Source: Bedellia somnulentella
Taxonomy: Eukaryota; Arthropoda; Insecta; Lepidoptera; Bedelliidae
NCBI GenBank assembly: GCA_963576735.1
Contig: OY755182.1
Span: 2,666,001-2,730,000 of the forward strand
Direction: 5' to 3'
DNA length: 64,000 nt
Part shown: in pieces, positions 26,801 to 37,041 of the stretch
How the letters are laid out: each line of letters opens with the position of its first letter
Numbering within the stretch: the first letter of the stretch is position 1
Made by a program: the position numbers and the translations under genes
The notes under the pieces: generated by a model
Told to the model about the DNA's origin: nothing
The model's input: only the letters and a program-made list of their open reading frames with translations
The model's database searches: none

Positions 26801-28509
26801 GTGTGAACATGTATTTAAGTATTGTCTTTTAGTCCGGTTACTTATGGAATTCAGTTTCGATTTTAAGATCGTCGGAAGTTGGCTTATTTTGCTGAATTAA
26901 TATATTAGAAGAATTTGAGATGAGTAGAAAATAATTGCTTTGACTTTCTGCAAATTATAATAAAAAATGAGGAATAAATAGCATGTATCAATCATACCTA
27001 AAAATAAAAAAAAAACATTTTAAAAAACAATTATGTCTCACACTTTTTAGCGCAAACTAAAAAAAACTCTCACAAGAACTCATTATGCATGCATTCAATC
27101 AATAATCCTGAAAAAAATACATTCCAACCATGCCATGTAAAAATCCCATCTCCAACCTGTACATAATACGGGCTTTAGTTAGTAAACTGTAGCCAGTCGC
27201 ATCACGACGACGGAGAAAGTTGTTCAAAGTGGATAAAACTACATTAATTGGCATTGCATATTCATTGTAGCTGCAGGCATCTACTACTCGTTGCTTCGAA
27301 AGAACTATGGACAGCTTCATATTTTATACGAACAATAGTTCTCGGTAGACTGGTCGAATCTCCTATACGGAACAACCATAACTAGACATTGAAGATAGAA
27401 TATCTTTATTTATATACGACCATCGCTTTGTATGCGCGGTTTATGATTATCACTAAAGAAACTTATTTTAGTAACCCCTTACGACGTTACAAGTTGCGTA
27501 GATAATTAATATTCAAATGCGATTATAATTTTGCATTTAAATAATCATGAATAATTCGGACCATCGATTTTTACACTATCTCTCGTAAAAGTGAACATCA
27601 AAAGTTTCGAATGAATGTAAGCTCGATACTAAAGGACCGTACACATGCGGCGAAAGTGTCGATACGAGATGTCGGAAGCGAGTTGTCTACCGGACCGCAA
27701 GTGACAATATCGATAAATAGTCTCTTGACTGCGGTGGATTATTGTCGATAAAACGTAGTCGAGCTTAGACAGGGTTTATTTTTATCCAATCAATAATACT
27801 ATAGATAATAATACTTCTTGATGTAAATGATAAAGTAACGATAGTACGTTTAATAGGAATCATATTTTATACTTAGTCAGTATAAGGTTATTTTTTGTAC
27901 AAGCTTGCAGTTAGATGCAAATAAAACCAATATTAATAAATTAATGAAATCGCAATTCTATATTCATAATAAATTAATTAATTTACAATAATAAATAAAT
28001 CACAAAACTTATAGCCTACAACTACGACACGATAATCTTTATAATAATTGTATTATTTTACGCTACCCCGTGTAGCAGTTTCGTTCATGAAAAGATGCCG
28101 CTAAATTTAACGCTGTGTTTTCACTCCACGATGTTACACTAGATGGTTAAATGGATCCATTTACTGTCACAACGCAAGTATTGGAAGATCAAAGAACATA
28201 CTATAGTATGTCGTTTATAAATGGAAAAAAAATATATTCACAGATCCCTTAACAACGTACGGAACACTAAGATGCAATTTTTAATAAGTCGCATAATTTC
28301 CCTTCGAGATAGAAAGGACAAAATGAGAGTTATTTTAAACTATTATGTCATTTGCTATGAAATGGTTTTTATACAATAGTAAGTTATAGTTTTGCGGCTT
28401 GGCTAGTATTAAGTTAGCATATATTTCTCAAGTACTATTTCAGAAACTAAATAAACCTACTTCTAGCAAATTAACATAAAGTTATCTTATCTGCATCACA
28501 TCAAATGTA

Positions 28510-28515
28510 TTTATT
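28510..28515 (-). promoter_or_regulatory. polyadenylation signal AATAAA for the svp type 2 transcript
   Basis: Plus-strand tttatt, minus-strand AATAAA, 65 nt after the type 2 stop codon. It is followed on the minus strand by a TGATGTGATG stretch that could serve as the GU-rich downstream element. This gives the read-through isoform a short 3' UTR. Confidence 0.55.
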
Positions 28516-28579
28516 GCCGTTCAAAACAAGTCGCATTCGACCCGTAACCTCGTAAACCAAAACAGGACACAACCCTAGG

Positions 28580-29487
28580 TCAACCTCCTTGGTCTAAATT
28601 CTGACTTCTATTTGAATCCCATAGCTTAAAAGGTGTTGTTGTACTATTGTCGACTCTGGGACTACTCGTTAATGGTAAACGATTTGATGATAGAAAACTG
28701 CTATAGCCAAGGGAGGAACTTATACCTAGGGATGAATCTAATGTGGAATAGTAGCCCGAAGAAGCGGCTGATGGCGGTGGCGGTGCTGGTGGCGGTTGTG
28801 ATCGAGACGCTTCAGCATACGCATCTAAATGTGTTCGAACTAATGATAAAAATTCATTATAAGGCATCACATTACCACCAACACCGGCCACTCTGTATAA
28901 AAGCAACCGTGCTTCCCCAAATAAACTATCCAAAATTTTACCTGTCGTGAAGAGTACGATGGCTTTCAGACAGGAATACTCCGCAGAATCGACGTGGAGT
29001 GCTTTCAGCTTCTCCACTTGTTCTTGGAAGATTCTTATGTGGTCCATGAAGGCGACTACTCTGTCCGCTGCCATCGGCGACGCATGGAGGCCGGCGGCAG
29101 CTAATAGTGGCGCAACATGTAAAGGCATGGAGCATTGTGAGGCGTTTAGGACAAATAATTCAGACCATACTAATCTTAGTAACGCGACTTGGTCCGTCAC
29201 TTGAAGTTCAGGGAAGTAAGGAATATTTCTCGCCCATTCGACAGCGGAGAATAGTAATCTAGCAGCAAGTTCACAAATGTTATCGATACCCATCACGTTG
29301 GTGGGTTGGACGCATTGTCCGTATCGAGAGGTGGGGTAGGGTTCTGCTCGGAGGAGTAGTGAGATGTAGGAGGTGAGGTACGGATGGCTGTTCAGGCCTG
29401 CTGAAGGGTCTCCGTTGGCGAGCGCGAACTGGCCCGGCAATGACAGGCCCGTGGGTTGGGTCGGAGGGACGCGGCCACGTTGTACCG
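28580..29487 (-). CDS. svp: seven-up (COUP-TF) exon: hinge and ligand-binding domain, with read-through type 2 C-terminus
   Basis: Orphan nuclear receptor of the COUP-TF/NR2F group, a nuclear DNA-binding regulator of cell fate. The exon starts right after an acceptor (tttgttacAG, AG at 29489-29488) with the last two bases of an Ala codon, then [11 protein letters not shown], the classic end of the COUP-TF DNA-binding domain. The hinge is followed by [41 protein letters not shown] and the nuclear-receptor signature [15 protein letters not shown], then the very conserved stretch up to KAIVLFTT. At 28942/28941 a GTAAAA donor interrupts the frame. Beyond it the frame stays open for 120 residues ([16 protein letters not shown]..., a proline run PPPAPPPP, a Ser/Tyr-rich tail) to TGA at 28582-28580. 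This replaces the last LBD helices, including AF-2. Type 1 transcripts would use only 28942-29487. Identity of the family is certain; the read-through isoform is inferred from the open frame, the polyA signal and my memory of Drosophila svp type 2. Confidence 0.95.
28940..28943 (-). other. svp: alternative splice donor (type 1 / type 2 svp isoform switch)
   Basis: Minus strand reads ACG ACA G|GTAAAA at LFTT-G. The donor lies after the first base of the codon (phase 1), the phase needed to continue with Asp (G|AY) as in LFTTDACGL of canonical COUP-TFs. Used, it gives the normal LBD; skipped, it gives Gly-Lys-Ile and the type 2 tail. Confidence 0.8.
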
Positions 29488-30550
29488 CTGTAACAAAAGA
29501 GAAACACATCAGTACATTGATAAAACCAAATAAGTAAAGCTTATACATATAACCCAAACAGGAACAAATTACATTTAAAATTTAAATATCACTAAAATAA
29601 ATATATGAATTCTTGTCTAAGTTTGTTCTCTATATTGATAAATTGTATTTGTTTGTTTCATAAGTTTTATAAAAAGGCTTAACTAAGTCCAATAAATCAT
29701 AGCTGAATCATATGAATAAAGTTGAATCATCTTAGCATAAGATAATAATCTAGACATCAGTATCCAAACAACCGATATTTTATTGATGGAGAATTGTAAA
29801 TCTGAGTTATTTAAAGACAAAAATAATGAGATACAAAAACAAACAGCAGATATTCGAGACAGTATGCGTTACAAAACTATATGGCGCTAATACAGTTGAA
29901 GTAGACCTTTTTATTTCCAGTCATCAATTACAAATCTTAGAAACCAAAACAATCATAGCCACGTAAAGTAAATCTATTACATTTCCCAAGATTTCATCTC
30001 TCACAGTAGTCAGCGCTGTTAATGCGATTTAAATTGTCGTATGTCGTTTGACCTCTATTGCCTATCGTTTACTGTCGAGAGGCTCGCCAATATTAGTTTT
30101 CCTCGCGTGATCTACGACGGGCACGATGGCTTCGGAATTAGAAATAACCTCATCTTGAGAAGTAAAAGTGTTTCTGTGCAACATCTAATTATAATGGTGC
30201 TGCGATTTTATAACAATGTTTATGGAGTAATAGGAAGGACATTATGAGAGTCAGAACTATGTGTCACGTATATGTTTCATTTGTCAAGGTTCATAACGTT
30301 AGCCTAACGTAAGTAAAAGTTAGCCTTACATCTGTTGTCAAATTTTCACATGATGTTTTGAAGAATTAGGATTAAACTGCTACTTATTATAATGATGAAA
30401 TTAAGTTGTGGCTAGCACTTTATGATTAGCAAAATAAAAGTGATTTCCTTTAAGGAAATGTTATACTAAATCTTTCACTTGCTATCTTCTTATCTATGAT
30501 TGATGTATAATGATGAAATGGGAGTGTAAAATAGATAATAATATATTATA

Positions 30551-30799
30551 CATACATACATACATATACTCACGGCTATAAATCCCAGCAAGGGGTAGCC
30601 AGAGCTGAAGAATTAGAAATTCCTTAGCCACTTTTGGAAATTTGAGTGGGGAAAAGATAGTAAAAATAAAGGTTGTTGGTGATGGGTCTCCAACCGCATC
30701 GCCCAAAAATCCCTTAATAGCCCCATAGCGTTAGTCGCCTCTTACGTACACCCACCGGAAGAAATGGGGTAGTGCTATTCTAAACCGACACTACACGGC
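30551..30799 (-). mobile_element. SINE-A copy, full length with target duplication
   Basis: 249 bp between exact 11-bp duplications AATATATTATA (30540-30550 and 30800-30810). Confidence 0.9.
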
Positions 30800-30964
30800 A
30801 ATATATTATATTTCATTTATATTATAATAGGTGATCGCATAACATACCAATGCCTTTCAAAATTTGTTTAAGGGTGTGTGCAAAAACACAAGTGAATTTG
30901 TATTATGAATTACATACTGATCAATCCTGAATAGTACCCAAATATTATCTAATGAAATATTATT

Positions 30965-31203
30965 ATTGCTGTGTAGTGACGGCTTAGAATAGCACTACCC
31001 CATTCCTTCCGGTGGGTGTACGTAAAAGGCGACTAACGGTATCGGGGCTTTTTGGGCGATGCGGTTGGAGACTCATCACCAACAACCTTTATCTCACTAT
31101 CTTTTCCCCACTCAACTTTCCAAAAGTGGCTTAGGATTTTTTAATTCCTCAGCTCTGGCTACCCCTTCTTGGGATTTATAGCCGTGAGTATATGTATGTA
31201 TGT
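30965..31203 (+). mobile_element. SINE-A copy with target duplication
   Basis: 239 bp between exact 13-bp duplications ATGAAATATTATT (30952-30964 and 31204-31216). It lies 165 bp from an oppositely oriented copy, so the pair forms a potential long hairpin. Confidence 0.9.
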
Positions 31204-32682
31204 ATGAAATATTATTCCTAGGTAGCGATACATTCTGCTTACTACCGGCAAAAAATCTTAACTAAAAATGTCTCAACGCACTTTTTACCATGAAACAAGA
31301 ATTAAGACGAACGACTTATTTTATCACGACCTTAACAGGTGTATTTTACGCGTGATGATCTACAATCGTGATAAAGCAAAATCGATTCGTAATCGATTGA
31401 AAAAACATTGGGTTAGTAACTCCAAAAAGCGAACCCAGACGAAACAAGAATCCGAGTCTTGCGAGGTATTCGGAACATTTTGTTTTTTGGCGGGAGTGGC
31501 TGAAAGACGTGAATGCGAGCGCACGTGCTTTGTCCGTCTTCTTTTTATTTTGAGACAGCTCAGCGGGGAATAAGTAACTTTTTATACAACTCATTATGTT
31601 CCGGATTAGATTTATGAACTTCCCAAGTAATTTGGTTTAGGTTCATAATACTTATTTTACATACTTTGTGATATGAAGTTAAACTTTGCTGGCGTTAATG
31701 ATACGAAATAATATTTTGGATGGAAACAGAGTTAGTTTTCACTTTATAATAAAGGGAAACGTAATAAGATGAAATTTGCTGAAATGCTGTTTTAAATATT
31801 ACTATTAGTCTTCAGCTTGGTCTCGATGATTTTAAGAAAGGCAAACTAAGCATTATAATTGTTAGTCGACAATGTAATACGAATAGTACAACTAACAGAA
31901 GACTAACGGCATAAAGCTAACAAAACATTCGACGAAAAGTTTAACATTAACCATAAACACGTACACGATAAGAGGATACGAGACATTCCCCAAAACAATA
32001 CGACGATAGTAACAGTTGCATCAACAATTTAATTAATCCCTTACGGAGCGTCGAAATAATTTCTATCCGAATTAGAGTAATTGCGCGCGTGATTAGCTCT
32101 TTCTGAGCGATGTAGGCCGAGCACGCTCCCACGCCGGCGTCGACACCTCACTAACAAACAAATATATCAACACGAAACATCGGAATTTCGAAACCTTTCT
32201 TCCAAAGCAACAGAGTCGAAAATACTTTAGAAAAAGTGCAAAGTTATGATGGTGTAAGTTTAGTCTAATAGCACGTCATTATGTTATCTATCGATAGATC
32301 TCAGCACTCGACATCGATGGGGCATCACTATTGATATAATCGATGAACATAGACAAGACAAAGCATTGTTTAGGTCGTTCCGAAATTGAATTAGTTTTGG
32401 AATGTTTTGGCGCTGATAATATTAAATCATTGACTCGTTCGTTTTAAATAACTTACGAGTTTTCTCAAATACGATCTTAAATAAAAGTTTAAAAAATAAT
32501 AATTGAAGTAGCAATGTGAGAAGAGTTAATAGAAAAAATCGTAATAATGCACTTTAGGATAATGAAACCATTGTCTTTCTATTAAGTTTAATTGATATGT
32601 TTTATATTCTAACAGTAACTTATAAATTTGATTTATTTCTTAGCATAGGCTTTGCGTTTAATTTAGGCAGCCGATAGGGATA

Positions 32683-32820
32683 TGCCCGATTTCTGAATTG
32701 AGTATTCAAGCTGAGAATAACTTAAGTATCGTTTTGTCTCATTCAGTTGTTAAGATTTCAATGCGACAGAACGATACTTACGTTGTTCTCAGCTGGAATA
32801 CTCAATTCAGAAATCGGTCG
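32683..32820. mobile_element. MITE-H copy 2
   Basis: Same hairpin element, 138 bp, inside svp intron 2; its arms stay nearly complementary. Confidence 0.88.
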
Positions 32821-35800
32821 ATAGAGAAGAGAACTTCGGTAAGTTAAGCAGCACTGAGTGGACCCGAATGGCTTAATTTAAAAAAATAACTACCATAATA
32901 CAATGACTTGCAATGTTTTTTTCCACAGGAAAAATATTTGATTTAAACTGTATAACAGGTGGGGCCGATTTTTTAAACGCTTTTTTTATAAAACTTTTGG
33001 AATTTCTGAGTCTGTCGATCCAGTGTCATTGTAACTAATAAGATAATTTTAATTACTCAATAGAAACTTGTGCGCTCAGAAACAGGTAATTATGCAAAAA
33101 ATAAGTTGCACCACATTTAACAATAAGTTGTCAACCAATTTCGAAGTAATACATCATAATATCGTTCTAGGTAAACAATTGGTAAAACCTTACACGATTT
33201 AAATACCTGATCTTGTTATTTACATTGTTAATTCGATCAATTAGACATGGCAATACACATCACGGTCTCTGCGGTTAGATGATGGGTTAATTAGTCTTTA
33301 TTGTTATGGTTTTAATCGCACTTGTAGTAATCGATTAGTGTGAACTGTGAAGTTTGAATCGGCGTATGCTTGTCTATGAATTGGCGGGGTTGTTCAGGAA
33401 AATGGCGGTTCAAAAAAGTTTTTATCGGTTAAAATTAGTTGAAATATTTATCGGTCAGTATGAGTTATTTCATCATTACCGTTTAAACCTAGAGAAATGA
33501 CCACACATATGACTAAATAAGAAATGGAGGAAAATAAAAGGACGCCCATAGTCAGTATAAAGAAAAACCAAGTGCTATTCTCTTTACGCTTCCAAAGCTA
33601 TCAAAAATACATCTAAAATAAAATAGCAAACAAAGAAAGTGCCTTCGGTAAGTTAAACAATTCTTCTGTATGTTAGACAATTAGGTTGGATGGTACACGC
33701 ACACGCAACAAGATAATGAACAAATCTTAAAAACATAAAGTTTCCTCAAAAAAAAAACATGTCAAGATCACGCAACAAGTGGCCACTAAGTGTGACATAT
33801 CATACGATGATTGATACATTGAGCTAGAGGTCGTCGTTAAATGGTTGTCGTCGTACAATGTCCACGAGTCAAATGGAAACAATAAATAGAATTGCGCCAT
33901 AATTATATGTAAATAGAGTGAAGCGTGTTCCGATTACAAAGAACGTTTAAAATTCAGTGATTTCCATACAAATAACTTGAAGATTCACTCATTATCGTCA
34001 AAGTTGTTGCGACTATTGTTGCATAGTAATATTAAGAGGAGCGGTTGATAGTAACACAATCATTTATATGGGCTAACACAAGACTTCAATATTGCTAAAA
34101 AGGATATTTTATAAGTTATTTCAGAACAATAATCAAAGAATACAATAATACCATACCATAACTAATACCATATTACCCAAATTATGACAAAATAACTCCT
34201 ACCAAAAATACAGACAAATTGATTCATAAATCATAATTTTAGTAAAAAGCTCACGTTATTACAAAAACTCGACAATCTCGAATACAAAGTGACAAACAAA
34301 ACAGTAGACAAATGAGTCAAAGCCTTTTTGTATTTTAACGGTATTTTATCAATATGTAAAAGAAAAATTGTCAAGAACGAAATAGACAGTGAGAAATACT
34401 ATGTGTACACAGATTAGGTGGAAAGCTGTTTCGAAATTTAAACGAATGGTCCGTTCGATTATGCTTGTGATTATTCTGTGATCGATGAGCGTGATTTATT
34501 TTTTAAATGCATTTAGTCAGATGAATGGCTGAATTAAATAATACTGTATGGAACTTTGGAAATAGATATTTCAATAATTTTAAAAGTTTCAGATAATATC
34601 ACAAAAAAATTAGTTCCATATGTTGTTTTTTTTTCAAATTGTAACATTAAAACATATATGTTAAACATAAACTTAATGTAGTAAATGCGACGACAAACTA
34701 TTTCGAGCAAATTTTATAAACATAGTAAGATAAAATTATAGTTTTCTAAGATCAAAGAATTCAAATATTAAAAGGATTCCATTAGCCAAAAATTTAGAAA
34801 GCTGATTCTATATTTATGTAATAAATTCATGGACCGGTATTATTATTGGACCTTATATAGATTTTATACGTTCAGTAAGATTTGCAAAAGTATTAAAAAT
34901 ATGATAGTGGTTATCTTTGAATAAATTATTACTTTTTGACAATCAATGATGAACATGTATCAAGTAAATTAAAATCAATTTATACGAGAACAATTTTTAC
35001 AACATACAATTTATATTTATTTCGTAGAACACAGTTCTTCACTTAATGTCAAACAAATACAGATCGGATCATGGACCATTTCTCCCAATACCGAGACCTT
35101 TATCATAAACAGGTTATCCTGTACTGAGATCTAACTAACCCTTTTGTTGAAATGCAAATAATTCTTTAACAAAACTGTCATAGTTTAAAATAAAATGTAT
35201 ATTATTGTATAATATCTGTCGCGTGCCACACACATTCCAGTGACTCCATTAAGAGAATCCAAGTCGAAGTAATTATCAACTTATTAAATGCTGCCAATGA
35301 TTTATGTAGAGGCCAAGCAGGTTACTAAAGAGGTTACACGCATTGAATACGAACTCAAAGGTGTTTGGAGCATTGACAATGACTTTGTGACTGTAAACCT
35401 TTTTGGAGATTACATGGTTTTTGAATTTCTAATATTTGGAACTCATTTACTTTAAAACTATTTCTTACTCCCGTAATTTATGAGTATGTTAAAGAAACAA
35501 ACTAAATTACTTATTAATTATTATTAGAAATTAAGTCACCCAATAACATTTGTTGACTTAAATTCATTAATAAATCAAAACCTATTTATCATATAAGTGT
35601 AATTGAGATGTTTTGATCTAATCTGACGCTTAATGGATTTATTTAATTTGTCAAACGATTTCGAATTCCCGTGGCAGATTGATAAGATCTAAACTATCTG
35701 TTCGTGTTAAACAAGTACGATTCTTCTTGTAGAAAATAAATTATGATATAGTCACACGGACCACGAGTATCTCAGATTGGCAGAGGTACTAGTGCTGCTT

Positions 35801-37026
35801 ATAAATGTGAAGAGTTACAATCAATGTCTCATTACGATATGATCTATTACAGGAGGCCAAGTACGAGCGCTATTTTGTCATCACGATATCGGTAACAATG
35901 AGAAGACAGTATACAATAATAAGTTAGTGCGAAAGAGAAGGCTGTTTTTTATCACGCGAATCTAGTTAAGCTCGTACTAGCTATGCAGGTTGAGTCCGTA
36001 GCCACAAGTGTTAGAACATCGTTTTAAGTAAAATATGAATTAGATAAAAGACGTATTCGTCTGAATTTTCAGACCTTGTTATCTGGATCACTAATTCATA
36101 GCCACATCACAAGATATTTCTATATGCATGAAAAAAGCCCAATTTATTTCGGTATTTCTGTAGATAATATTGCTTAGTGTTCACATAATTTTACTTACGA
36201 GTATTGTAGTGTATCATTAAATATTCCATTAAAAACAAACAAAGCTGCTTACAATAATAAATTCATCCAACCAAATTCAATGCTAATAATATACAACAAA
36301 CTGCAAACATAAAACATATGATAGAAATTTCGGAACACTTTCGAACCATTGAAATACCATTTATAGTCAAGTGAATCCAACCTGTTAAGGCAATAGTCGT
36401 GTTGATAGCAATGCTGGCGAATCTCAGATAGAATGTAACCCCATTCAAAGCAGAGAGTGCATTTCTTGAAACGGGTTTGCGGAGTCTACTAACCAATATA
36501 ATGGTTCCAGCAACATCTTCTATTTCATAATCGTAACTAACTTTTGCATGAGTGCGGTTGTTTAAAGAGAGGTGTTTTTAGAAGTTTGAATCTATAGGTA
36601 ACGGAGAGAATATCTAGTTAATGTTAGCTATCGACCGTTTAAATTTTCTGGAAAATTATTTGATATTAGGACAATATCTACGATAAAAAAATAAACATGT
36701 TCATTGATCATATAAAACCATATCAGATACCTTCTCTCAATTTAAAAACAGTAGACAGGTACAATATTTATTACAATCATGAAGTTAACGAAACAAAAAA
36801 CATCTATAAAACACTAACAAGTAAGTAGTCAAATTACCCACAAAACATCTCAAAACTGGAAACCCACTACAGAAGCGTTAAAAACGATCAATTATTAAAA
36901 TTAGAAATGTTCTAGAGTCAAGCGGTGATATTTCATTAGTATCACACATCGTAAAGAATTAGCATTGGATTGTGGAGGGTAGACCTATAAATCAAAGCCG
37001 ACTTCGTTAGGAGTACGCCGGCCGCG

Positions 37027-37041
37027 CGGCAGGGGGCGCTT
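37027..37041 (+). promoter_or_regulatory. CTCF-like binding site in svp intron 2
   Basis: GCGGCAGGGGGCGCTT fits the CTCF core (CCASYAGRKGGCRSY) at all but two positions. It lies in an isolated GC-rich patch (about 37010-37060) of an otherwise AT-rich intron. It could be an insulator or loop anchor; motif evidence only. Confidence 0.4.

Larger units (their letters stand above)
1..28509. other. gene-poor stretch downstream of svp type 2 end (3' intron or intergenic)
   Basis: No exon with recognisable homology was found on either strand. If type 1 svp is made, at least part of this stretch must be intron, since the last LBD exon (DACGLSD...IRDMLLSG) would lie here or beyond the left edge. It holds SINE-A, SINE-C and LINE-B copies, a hairpin MITE, a TA-flanked MITE, a cluster of TATCGATA motifs, one perfect 15-bp hairpin and two short coding-like GC-rich patches (about 8948-9121 and 26490-26800). 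The remainder is plain AT-rich DNA in which I see nothing. Confidence 0.6.

Noticed and set aside
28633..29204. Open frames on the plus strand opposite the svp LBD exon
   Set aside because: They are antisense shadows of a highly conserved exon; the minus strand fully explains the composition.
31268..31594. Overlapping open frames on both strands (101 and 82 codons)
   Set aside because: Basic, low-information peptides with no motif. Both strands are open because of local CpG-rich composition.
35755..36010. Possible very old SINE-C copy (ggcagaggtactagtgctgc..., gtacgagcgctattttgtca)
   Set aside because: Only scattered short matches remain, not enough to call an element with borders.
36263..36570. 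Stop-free minus-strand stretch of about 100 codons with hydrophobic segments
   Set aside because: No family recognised, no ATG at the start of the frame and no convincing splice sites. Runs of this length are expected a few times by chance in 64 kb.
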